From Usnea hakonensis (lineage: Eukaryota; Ascomycota; Lecanoromycetes; Lecanorales; Parmeliaceae): 64,000 nt of DNA. The stretch is from NCBI GenBank assembly GCA_013423325.1, contig BLJB01000130.1:124001-188000 (forward strand), given 5' to 3'. How positions within the stretch are numbered: the first letter of the stretch is position 1; each line of letters opens with the position of its first letter. Shown here one piece after another: positions 45,164-54,873 of this stretch. Under the pieces are notes generated by a model. It saw only the letters and a list, made by a program, of their open reading frames with translations. It ran no database searches and had not been told where the DNA came from. Position numbers and translations under genes: made by a program.

Positions 45164-48052
45164 ATGACTTCCTTAAGGGATCTAATACAATCGCTACGAT
45201 GCCAGAGTGCAGAGCCCAGATCATCCTTTGTTCCAGCTGGATCGCTGGATCAAGTCCTCACACCGCAAGTAATCAGGTCCACTTTCAGAGACTCCAAGGT
45301 GCAGCTACATCGAGAAGATGAGGTTGTCACATTGATCCAGCAAGGCGGTCGAAAGACACTGGCCATACTCATCACCATCTACAAATCTCATCACATCATC
45401 AAGTTCATCGAGAATGACGAGCTCCAACAAACCCACATCGATTCCAAGCTTCCTTTGAGCGAGTTCAATCTCCGTGCCATTCTCCCGCACCAGGACGCGC
45501 AAGACTTCTTCGATAAACAGTGGGAATTTACAGCCCCTGTTTTCACACGGCGTGCAGGTCACCGCTCTCTTCACGAAAGAACCATCTTTCCCTTTTTAAA
45601 GTCAGTATCGCTTGCGGAGGGTGCTTTCGGAACCGTCCATACCGTACAAATGCATCCCAATCATGGGCACAGACTTGGAATTCCATCAAAGAAGGTAAAA
45701 GGCATACCTATCATCTCACTTCCTTTCAATAAAAGGCAATCTAATTCAATCCAGGATCTAGTAGTTGTGAGAAAAGAGCTCAAGGCTGCGATCCTCAGCG
45801 AACCCGAGAATTTCCATCGCGAATGCCGTGTCCTGTCCTTCCTGAACTTTCTGGAAAATCCCAACATTGTCGAGCTTCTCGGCTCTTACACTTGCAATGG
45901 GGTCCACAGCTTGCTGTTCCCAGTAGCATCCGGTAGTTTGCATCTGATGCTACAAAGTCCAGAGCATCCTGGCTTTAAGTCTGAAGCTGACTTCCTCTTC
46001 GCTCTGCACGGACTTGCATCAGCGATGCACAAGCTCCATACGTTTTACTTGGATGAGCTCAATACGAGACTGATTGGTTGTCATCATGATATCAAGCCTA
46101 AGAACATACTCGTTCAGGATGGGAAGTTCTTACTTGCCGATTTTGGACTTTCCAATTTCAAGGACATCGCGCAAGCTTCAGACACATCGTTTAAAATCGG
46201 AGACGTCGGATACACGGCTCCAGAATGCGAAGATCCAGCACACGATTTCAGACCGGGCAGAGTTGGGCGCAAAAGCGACATCTGGTCACTCGGATGCGTT
46301 TTCGCGTTAGTAGCGACATACATGATCGGAGGTCCAGCAGGTGTGGAAAGGTTCCAAGAGTCTAGGAAAGTCACAGTAGCTGAGAGATTCACAAGCTTTT
46401 CTTTCCATGCTGGTCGCAAGCCAAATCCTGGGGTCGAAGCATGGCTAGACCAAATGCAACTGGAAGCGTCTCCTGCCGTTTTCGGTTTGGTTTTGCTTGT
46501 AAGAGACATGTTGCAAATGGAGCCTAGAGATCGCCCCACCGCAGAACAGGCTAAATTGTCCTTAGGTTGGCTCGCTTTGGAATCGCACTTCAGCATTGTG
46601 AGCACCTCTTATAGTATGCTAACGAAAGGAAGGACCAACCTTGACTTGCTCATCGAAAAAGAGCGTTTCAGCGTTTGGGGCGACGATTTGGGGATGGCAC
46701 AATCTAGAGAGCAGCACGCCGGCCAGACACGCAATGCGCTAGGAAGTGATACTTTTTTCTCACGCCAATCCGATAATGTTTCGTGCGTTGCCAACGAAAT
46801 CGGCCTTGAATTACGCTCAGAGGAGGATTTTCACGCCAGAGTCGTCCGCCTACGAATGATTAATAATGATATGCTCCAAGTGCTTCCGTACCCGTTGCAA
46901 GTGAGCATCAATAGCAAGTTAGAGCAGAAAATCGTCGGTACCGAAGACTTGAATATGCTTCGTGAAATTAAGGAGAGCTTTGATGAATCGTCAAAATATC
47001 GAGGGATCGGTGCGTTGGCCGCCGTAAAATACATGCACCGTCTGTGTGAGTCTCCTCCAGTCGATTCTGGTAGAAGAATGCAACTCCAATCCGTTTCGTG
47101 GGAAAGCCTGCAGGGCTACGACCACTTTGAAGTAGGAATGATGTTGGCCCAAGGCATGTCTGAACCCACACAAGTATTGGTCGAGAAGATAAAGTACGAA
47201 GAGCACTGGATTGGAAAAGTCGGTGATGAACTGTTCAGCCGTATAGGAGCAGTTGCAGAACTTCTTCGTTTTGTCTCCAGATCGGACAACCGCATGAGAG
47301 TACTTTCTCCAATTGGATACTTTCACGACGTGAAAAGCCGCGCTTTTGCCTTGGCTTTCCACATACCGCTACATGCGAAAAGCTCAGGGGATCAGACGAC
47401 GGAAGTTTTAACACTAAGAAAGTACATGGAAGAAACACAGAGATCGAATCTGTCACGTCCTTCGCTAGCGGAGCGACTCAAACTCGCGCGGTGCATCGCT
47501 TCGGCCCTAGCCAGAATCCACAAGGCTTCTTGGTTACACAAGAACATATCAGCGTTCACCATTATCCTTCCCTGTCCGAAACGTCCTGATCGTCCAACGA
47601 CGCCTATACCAGTTCCGTACATCATCGGTTTCAATCACAGTCGTCCGGACGACCCTGAATCCTTTAGCGACGACTCGCAGTACAGCCTGGCTGTGACAGA
47701 TTACCGCCATCCCGAGTACTTGCAAGGTAGAGATCGAGTGAGGTACCAGATCAAATTCGACTACTACTCTCTCGGCCTCGTGTTGTTAGAGATCGGGATC
47801 TGGAGACCCCTCGACCGGTTGACAAAAGGGAAACGGGACCTCAAGCCTAAAGACCTCGCCAGATTTATCCTGGAAGAATGCGTGCCCCAGCTAGACTTCT
47901 ATGTGGGAGTTTCCTACCGGAATGTGGTGAGTAGATGTTTGACCGGAGAGCCCAAGTTCAGTCCTCCAGACGAGACTTCAAATAAATTGGGGTCGGTGAG
48001 TCTTGGTTGCCATTTCACAGTAGAAGAGCAACTAGAAAATTGGGCCATCTGA
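45164..48052 (+). CDS. Tandem protein kinase-pseudokinase
   Basis: Open frame of 962 codons containing an in-frame 60-nt intron at 45695-45754 (GTAAAA donor, CTAAT branch, CCAG acceptor); spliced product ~942 residues. First kinase domain ~145-440: glycine loop AEGAFGTV, Lys in VVVRKEL, HHDIKPKN (the second His fills the HRD Arg position), DFGLSN, and KSDIWSLGCVFA; it looks active. The C-terminal ~300 residues again follow a kinase layout (ARCIASALARIHKASWLHKN ... DYYSLGLVLLEIGIWRPL) but have HKN for HRD and no DFG, so this is a pseudokinase. It resembles the kinase-like C-termini of fungal proteins linked to prion/HET-s-type signalling. No HeLo domain or membrane helix is visible at the N-terminus. 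Role unknown. Confidence 0.85.
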   Translation: MTSLRDLIQSLRCQSAEPRSSFVPAGSLDQVLTPQVIRSTFRDSKVQLHREDEVVTLIQQGGRKTLAILITIYKSHHIIKFIENDELQQTHIDSKLPLSEFNLRAILPHQDAQDFFDKQWEFTAPVFTRRAGHRSLHERTIFPFLKSVSLAEGAFGTVHTVQMHPNHGHRLGIPSKKVKGIPIISLPFNKRQSNSIQDLVVVRKELKAAILSEPENFHRECRVLSFLNFLENPNIVELLGSYTCNGVHSLLFPVASGSLHLMLQSPEHPGFKSEADFLFALHGLASAMHKLHTFYLDELNTRLIGCHHDIKPKNILVQDGKFLLADFGLSNFKDIAQASDTSFKIGDVGYTAPECEDPAHDFRPGRVGRKSDIWSLGCVFALVATYMIGGPAGVERFQESRKVTVAERFTSFSFHAGRKPNPGVEAWLDQMQLEASPAVFGLVLLVRDMLQMEPRDRPTAEQAKLSLGWLALESHFSIVSTSYSMLTKGRTNLDLLIEKERFSVWGDDLGMAQSREQHAGQTRNALGSDTFFSRQSDNVSCVANEIGLELRSEEDFHARVVRLRMINNDMLQVLPYPLQVSINSKLEQKIVGTEDLNMLREIKESFDESSKYRGIGALAAVKYMHRLCESPPVDSGRRMQLQSVSWESLQGYDHFEVGMMLAQGMSEPTQVLVEKIKYEEHWIGKVGDELFSRIGAVAELLRFVSRSDNRMRVLSPIGYFHDVKSRAFALAFHIPLHAKSSGDQTTEVLTLRKYMEETQRSNLSRPSLAERLKLARCIASALARIHKASWLHKNISAFTIILPCPKRPDRPTTPIPVPYIIGFNHSRPDDPESFSDDSQYSLAVTDYRHPEYLQGRDRVRYQIKFDYYSLGLVLLEIGIWRPLDRLTKGKRDLKPKDLARFILEECVPQLDFYVGVSYRNVVSRCLTGEPKFSPPDETSNKLGSVSLGCHFTVEEQLENWAI

Positions 48053-48427
48053 AATGCATCTTAGACGAAGAGCACATTCGAACACGCCATTATTCGAGCA
48101 AGGCTCACGCGTCTGTACCGCGGATGCCTACAATTATGAAATTTCTCTAGCTATGCAAATTCAGTGATCAAAGCATTTTCGTTTTGGGAGATCCCGTGTG
48201 CATCTGAGTCACGTAGGCCGAGTCACTTGCACTGTGTTTCTTACCCGCTCCCACAACCTTGACAGTATAATGCTCCGTAGGGATTCTGGATGCTCGGGTC
48301 AAAATGTCTTCAAGTTTGTAATAACGACTTGCTCCTCGAGTTTTTGGCATTCTGACGGCAAAGAGAACAATAACTTTCGTTCCTGTGTTCGCCACAGTAG
48401 GACTGGGGGTTAGTGAGTTCGGATATC

Positions 48428-48459
48428 GCATATTCGTATATTCGCATATTCGCATATTC
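48428..48459. repeat. 8-bp tandem repeat
   Basis: Four tandem copies of GCATATTC, the second with one change (C to T). Confidence 0.9.
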
Positions 48460-48508
48460 GGCCTCATAGCCATAGCAAGAGAATCAGGAGACTATGTCCT
48501 TCCAGGAG

Positions 48509-48519
48509 TATATAAATAG
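48509..48519 (+). promoter_or_regulatory. Strong TATA-box match without assigned gene
   Basis: TATATAAATAG is a near-ideal TATA box. The first downstream ATG (48665) opens only a 43-codon frame with no motif, so any transcript may be non-coding. Confidence 0.3.
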
Positions 48520-49897
48520 GGTGATTTGTACTAGCAATAGCTCTTCAGTTGATTCATCTCTTTCAGAGTCTCCTTCATTGCATTGCAGGCTTTTTTCGCC
48601 CACCCACCCCTACCTGTATATATACATTACATATCTATCTACTCCAGGTCTATATCGAATAGATATGGGAGTCTTCTTAGTGCTGTGGCAAGGCCTGAAT
48701 ATACCTTCAGGGGTCACTGTTCGGCCTGCCCATGGCAATGAGACAGGCCAACCACTGTTCAAAACCTCCTGGTGCCTCCCTGTGCATTGCATGTGATTTG
48801 CCTGGTTCGAATATGGCGAACGAAGCACTAATCAGTATTTCTTGATGTCGCAATTTCCCCGGGCATACTGCAGCCAAATTATAAATGGTGGTCAAAGTGT
48901 TTGGGATGGTCAATTACTTTCTCGCCGAGGAGTGTTTAAGTGAATGAAGGGCACGAGTTGACTTAGTACCGATACAATGTATGACGTCAAAGGTCAAACG
49001 GAGTTACGCTTCGCCCATATCGATCGTCTTATTGTCACTATCGGCTGCCAGATTCCAGGATGCTGGCAAGAGGAGCGAATCTACGCTCATATAGATCATG
49101 TCTGATGTTACGTTGATTGTTACCAAGACCGGCCCCAGGCGACTTTTGAGGTTGTGCGTCAACACGTGCTCTTGTTTAGTCGCCAGTTTTGAAACATTTT
49201 GAAGTCGTACAGCTACAACTCTAATTGGATACTCAACAGTTGAAGCTATCTACCACGCACGTCACTATTGCTACGCTAAAGAGTTTCTTTCTCGCTGCAA
49301 GTATTACTTGACATTCTATCGTTGATACAGAAGGCAAGCACAAAGGTATGCCACTATCTTGGCTTGTAGCACCAGACCTCACCTACGATAGCTTTCGATT
49401 CACATGGACAGTCTTTGGAAGATGCGCCTCAGGAACACTGGATTAGCCACGCTTACCAATGTACGACATGTTTTTTCGTTGTGGGTGATCCACGGCCTGA
49501 TTGTTCAAGTACGAGAAAGGATTGCGGGACAAACTATACCCATATTCGCCCTCTTTCACAGCAGATAGGTCCACACCCGCAACAAGCTATCATATTTTCC
49601 ACAGGAGTATCCAGCGAGTCAAATCTCGGAAGGCATTGTCAACATTTCAGTCACTAATCGACTAGACTTCGCCACACGTCCCTTGAAGTCCTAAGCCGGA
49701 TAACTCGTCCCAAGGATAAAAGCCTAGCCCAACCTTTTGTCTATTCAGACTTTTTCTTCTCTTTTCCTTCCGATATCTCCAGTCTTTGTCGAAACAAGCT
49801 GCTCCCATCCTTGATCATCCGGAGATTCTCTGTCAGCTTTTATCAACTACGAGCCTTTTCGTAGATCCTTATAGGATCGTCGTTGCTTCTGTCTCGA

Positions 49898-51088
49898 ATG
49901 ATGCAGTCTTGCTCATCTTCCACCAATACAGTAATGGAGAACCAAAACGCATACCCTCATAAGAAAGGAGGAAGCCACTCTGTCTTCTGGCAGCTATAAA
50001 TATATACCAGAGCTTGCTAGCCAACGAGAAGGGTCGACAAGCATTGAAGAAAATGATCGAAACATATAGTTTTGTACACCCGGGCGGATGTTATGGAAAA
50101 TGGAACATTGAGATCTTCGACAAATTTGTCGACGTGATATTCGAAATATTCTCATGGTTGTTTGTTAACGATGGTTTTCCTAGTCCGAACGTTTGGGCAT
50201 GCCATCACAGACGTAAATATGACCCAATTTTACGCGCAATCAGGGCATCTGTTTAAACGCATCGGCAAGTTGACACACTGACTCAATTCTGTGGCTTAAT
50301 GACTGACCGGGCTACAGAGAGTTCAGGACATGTGCGCCGCGGTAAAGAAGGTTAAGAATTCCAAAGATCTGAACTTTAAGGAGTATAAGTAATATCGGAT
50401 TTTCATATTCATGTTTGCCGTCACCTTCTTTCACGAACTTGGTCATGTCTTCATAACCTCCCTTTCTAAAGGTAACGGCGAAACCCCACCGGAACTTACA
50501 CCCGATATGAGCGGCATTCGTGATCCCGAGGCTGGCCAGAAATTGGAAGAGATCGTCTTCGGCGGCTCTGTGCAGCATAGTCGCCACGACGACTACGATG
50601 ACAGTCAGGTAAGTCTCTATATGCAATTTTGATGGGAGGCTTCAAAGGTAGGCTGACACATGATCTAGCCCGGCGTACCTCACCTAGTTAACAAGACTGA
50701 AACTGGCCAGATCTCACAGCAGACAGTCGATGAGTTCCTTAAATGCAGAGAGTCTTACTCCGGATGGTCTCGTCGCTCACCATATTCGTGCTCTGCTGAT
50801 CACTCTTGTCCCTCAGATTTCGAATTCCCTGTCCCAATAAGCGATCGCCCAATCTCAAACCCTCTGAAACAGATAGGCGAAGGCTATGATGATAGACTCC
50901 CCAATGACCCACAGTCATGGCCCCAGACCCAAGCACTCGCCGAGGTCCATTTCTCAAATCCCTACGACTTCAAAGAATTGGACAGTCTTGAGCCAAGCAT
51001 CATAGTCCGTGAGAAGGTTTTGGTTGGTGTCGGCGCCAAGTCTGCTCTGGCACGTGTCGCATTCCAGCCAACTCTGGTGGTGGAGTGA
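49898..51088 (+). pseudogene. HELGH-motif putative metallopeptidase, interrupted by one in-frame stop
   Basis: Four exons fit: 49898-49930, 50011-50250, 50318-50608, 50669-51088, all phase-0, 328 codons. Exon 2 gives KKMIETYSFVHPGG and HHRRKYDPILRAI. Exon 3 carries a hydrophobic run followed by FFHELGHVF (His130-Glu-x-x-His134), the zincin signature, then PPELTPDMSGIRDPEAG and KLEEIVFGG, which may provide further ligands. Exon 4 is Pro/Ser-rich with several Cys. A TAA at 50390-50392 (codon ~116) interrupts exon 3 just before the HELGH motif; no AG lies close enough to allow an intron that removes it but keeps the motif. Sequence on both sides looks coding. No signal peptide is seen. Family not recognised beyond HExxH; the first exon is the least certain part. 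Confidence 0.6.
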
Positions 51089-51784
51089 GCAGAGGAAAGG
51101 ACAAGAGGGATGGCATAAAGGCTAGGTGATGAACATTTCTTTGCGAACATTCACGCGCTGATTTCTCTCTAGATACGTTGTCACCTAGCATGCGAATCCT
51201 AGACTTAGAAGGCTGGAGCTTCAAATTTGTCCTCCCTACTCACTATCGGCATACGTACTTTACAAGAAACGTTGTAGACTTTTGGCGCGCTTCCCGCTCC
51301 GGAGCTTCCCCGCCCAGTGCCTGCAATAGGTAGCCTCCCGCCCCCTAGAACATGCTGAAGTAACAGGCCGTCCCTAGAAATGCCTCCGCAGAGATTGATT
51401 GCCGACAGCAACTGGACCAAATCGATCATTACTCCCCAAAAGCACTATCATACGGAGTAATAGTACCACCATTTCTTAAATAGCTTTTCGTACTTGTCAG
51501 ACACCTGAAATGTACGCATGCATTTGTCATCTTGTAGACTATCTGAAAAGGTACCTCGGTACCGCTGAAATCGGCGCTCGATTGCTGTACAGGTCATCTG
51601 GACGATTCGAACACGCTCTGAATGCGCTGCCTCGGTCCTCGGCATTTCCAAAGTCTTGGCGTTCAAGTCGCGGTCATACCCGTGGAATTCTTTACCCCAG
51701 ATTTCATTCACGTATATGCCCACACTTTCCTTCTAGGCACTCCATAAGACTCAAACGAAAGGGGGTACAAATCACACACCCTCA
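51089..51784. other. Intergenic, promoter side of acyl-CoA oxidase
   Basis: About 700 bases. Minus-strand frames at 51205-51429 and 51448-51723 are open but have no recognised motif. The second would begin only ~60 bases from the oxidase ATG, which makes it doubtful. Confidence 0.4.
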
Positions 51785-54272
51785 ATGGCACCTCCAGTAC
51801 GTACTTTTTGATTCGAGTTTTTAACGTTGAGACTTTTTCCGAGAGTGGCTGCGCCGTAAATATGTTGTCAGGTTCGATTTACTGTCTTGGAATAGGCAAT
51901 GCTGACCATGAAATGCAACTCTAGTGGGTTCAAAAGCTCACGCCCTCTGGCCCTCAAGGTTCAGAGCTCCTGGACAAGGAGCGAGCTCAGTCCAATGTCC
52001 CTGTGAAGAAATTATCAGAGTTTCTCTTCTCTAGAGAGGTGCTTGAGAGGCAGGAAAGAGTCTTGGATATCCTCAAGTCGGAGAAAGTGTTCAAAAAGTC
52101 CCAGAATTACTTCGACGGGAGAGAGGCAAGGTTCAAAACAGCCTTAGCTAGAGCGAAGCGGATGCGCCAACTTGCTGTTCAGCACCGCTGGTCTCAGGAG
52201 GATTATATGATAGCATCAGAGTTGATCAGCGAGCCAGGACCATATGGGTTGCACGCCAGCATGTTCTTGATCACACTTCGAGACCAAGGAACTCCTGAAC
52301 AGCATGAGCTTTTTCTCAAGAAAGCAGAGAAATATGAATTCATCGGATGTTATGCCCAGACTGAATTGGGTCACGGTTCAAATGTACGAGGCTTGGAAAC
52401 CACTGCAACCTGGAATCGTGATGACAAAACCTTCACCCTTCATTCGCCTCACCTGACAGCCTCAAAATGGTGGATAGGGTCAATGGGACGTACCGCGAAC
52501 CATGCGGTCGTCATGGCCCAATTGATGATCGATGGCAAGTCTTACGGACCACATCCATTCGTCGTCCAGATAAGAGACATGGAGACACATGAGCCACTGG
52601 AGAATATCCACGTCGGTGACATCGGGCCTAAGTTCGGTTACAACACGATGGACAATGGCTTTCTATTGTTGAATAGCGTCAAAGTGCCCCATGCCCACAT
52701 GCTTGCCAAATTTTCAAGCGTGGATCCAAAGACCAATACATACGTGAAGCCTGCGTCCGCTTCTTTGGTCTACGGTACCTTGGTAGGTTATGTCGTGCTG
52801 TCTTTCCTGTTCCGTAATCTATCGTGATGAAGGAGGCTGGACCCAGGATCTTGTCTGGTCTCAGAAGAATACTGCTGACTAAGGAGTCACTTAGACTTGG
52901 GTTCGAAGCACCATAGTACTTCAATCCGGTGGAGTACTTGCCCGTGGAGTCACGATAGCAACCAGATATGCAGCTGTTAGACGACAGTTTCAGGACCGTG
53001 TACGTGTAATGAGAGTTTTTTCTTCTCACTGTGAGACGAGATATTGAGTCGCAAGACAACATCAAGGAATAAAGCCTACCTATCCTCCCAGTCATGTCTC
53101 AGAACTCGGGTGCTTGCCTTGAAAGAGCAATGCTGACTTTGCAATGTGCATAGGATGCTTCAGAATCTGATATTGGCGAGAATCAGGTGCTTAATTACAC
53201 AATGGTCCAGGTCCGGCTTCTACCCCTTCTCGCTGCTACATTCGCGTTGCACTTTACCGGTCGTGGCATGATGGCCCTATACCAAGAAAATCAGAAGAAA
53301 ATGGCTGGCGACGTAGGGAAGCTAGCGCATACAGGTCGCGGGCCTAGCCCAGAAGAATTGTTCCCTTCCACCGACTTGCTTGCAGACTTACATGCAACTT
53401 CGTGCGGCTTAAAAGCCCTAGCAAGTACCACAGCAGCTGAGGGTCTTGAAGTATGCAGAAGAGCCTGTGGGGGCCATGGCTACAGTAATTTTAGCGGTAT
53501 AGGTTCTTGGTATGCTGACTATCTCCCAACAACGACGTGGGAAGGCGACAACTACATGTTGACGCAACAAGTAGCGAGATATCTCTTGAAGTCGGCGCGA
53601 TCTGTTCTCAAAGGTAACTCCTCGGAGAATGATACCTCTCAAATATTTCGGACCTTTTTATCAAGACGTGACATGGGAGCTGCTTTCGATATCTTAGGAC
53701 GGGACGAAGATGTGGTTGCAGCATTTGCTTGGCGGGCTTCATTCCTCACTTTCGAAGCGCTCAAGCACCGCGATGAAGATAAAAGCAGCTGGAATAGCTT
53801 ACTCGTGGACTTCTGGCGCCTCAGTACGGCTCATTCTCAGTATCTCATTGTCAAAAATTTCTATGTGGCCTTGCAGTCCGAGTCGATGCAGTCGGAACTC
53901 GGCCTCGAGACAACTACGCTTATGCAGAAGCTCTTCCGTCTCCACGCTTTACACACTCTGGAGCGAGAGGCTTCGGAGTTCTTCTCTTCAGGCGCCGTCA
54001 CAGTGAGGCAGATTCAGCTGGCAAGAACGAAGGCAGTCATGAGGCTACTGGAAGAGATCCGACCGCATGCTGTACGACTTGTGGACGCGTGGCACTTCCC
54101 TGACTGGATGCTCGACAGCAGCCTCGGGCGGTACGATGGGAAGGTTTACGAGGATTTGTTTGAGAGGGCGAGCGAAATGAATCCTCTAAACGCTTTGACC
54201 ATTGACCCGTACCCTAATAGCGAGGTTCTGATCAAAAAGGACGAGCGAGAAAAGTTTAGGAGCAAGCTTTGA
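51785..54272 (+). CDS. POX1: Peroxisomal acyl-CoA oxidase
   Basis: Four exons: 51785-51796 (only MAPP), 51925-52782, 52895-52999, 53154-54272; 697 residues, the normal family length. The enzyme does the first step of peroxisomal beta-oxidation, FAD-dependent 2,3-desaturation of acyl-CoA with H2O2 release. Joins restore the family: MAPP|WVQKLTPSGPQG, YGTL|TWVRSTIVLQSGG and QDR|DASESDIGENQVLNYTMVQ. Flavin/substrate motifs include CYAQTELGHGSNV and the C-terminal-domain RACGGHGYSNFSG, with the catalytic Glu in TTTWEGDN. The protein ends SKL, a perfect PTS1 peroxisomal signal. The introns (128, 112 and 154 nt) are longer than most in the window. Confidence 0.95.
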
Positions 54273-54873
54273 GCCGAGACATACATTCAAATACGTACAT
54301 ATAGCAAAAAGGACGATGTACATAGTTGATGCGAACCTATGGTCTAGTTTTGAAAAGTAAGTACATATGACGCTCTGTGGTAGGCTGTAAGGGTATCGGA
54401 ATGGAGGCTTCCTTATTGATGAAATCAAAGCCTAGTGTGCTTCCCCGTCTTGATTCCGGAGACTAATAATTAACCTAAAATCATCCAATCATCGACAGAA
54501 TGCTTGGATAATTAATTACTAGTCATGTTATGAATTATTGTGATTTAAACGTTCTACCAATCAAGCATTTTTACCTTTACCCCTCGATACTTCTTCTGCC
54601 TACCTACGTGATCAAAGAATTAGAAGGCAGGCATCAATATCATTTCTTTTTGGGGTCATCCCCGAGAGAAGAGACATGACGCACGACAACGACATGCCTT
54701 GGAATGCGCTGATCATCATGTGCTCTTGCCATATGAGGCACTTTCGGTACTTGAACTTCTTTACCCTCCTTCTATAAAGTAGAAAGAGCTCTTTGTCCGT
54801 CTCCTTTTCTCCTTTTCTCCGACTTGTGTTCGAACCCTCTATGCATATGATTGGAATCTTCATTCTTTTCAAA
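54273..54873. other. Intergenic, glucoamylase promoter
   Basis: Contains the promoter of the downstream glucoamylase, with a TATA box at 54773-54779. Nothing else supported. Confidence 0.45.
54773..54779 (+). promoter_or_regulatory. TATA box of glucoamylase gene
   Basis: TATAAAG lies 68 bases before the in-frame ATG at 54841 and 101 before the preferred ATG at 54874. Confidence 0.55.

Larger units (their letters stand above)
48053..49897. other. 1.8-kb intergenic region
   Basis: No supported gene. Contains an 8-bp tandem repeat (48428-48459) and a strong but unassigned TATA box (48509-48519). Pyrimidine-rich sequence near 49740-49800 fits a leader for the gene starting at 49898. Confidence 0.45.

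Noticed and set aside
48780..48830. tRNA-like GGTTCGAAT loop
   Set aside because: No acceptor, D or anticodon stems can be paired around it.
49415..49657. 80-codon frame with three Cys
   Set aside because: No splice partners, signal peptide or known pattern; likely chance.
51448..51723. 91-codon minus-strand frame upstream of acyl-CoA oxidase
   Set aside because: No recognisable motif, and its start would lie ~60 bases from the oxidase start, leaving no room for two promoters.
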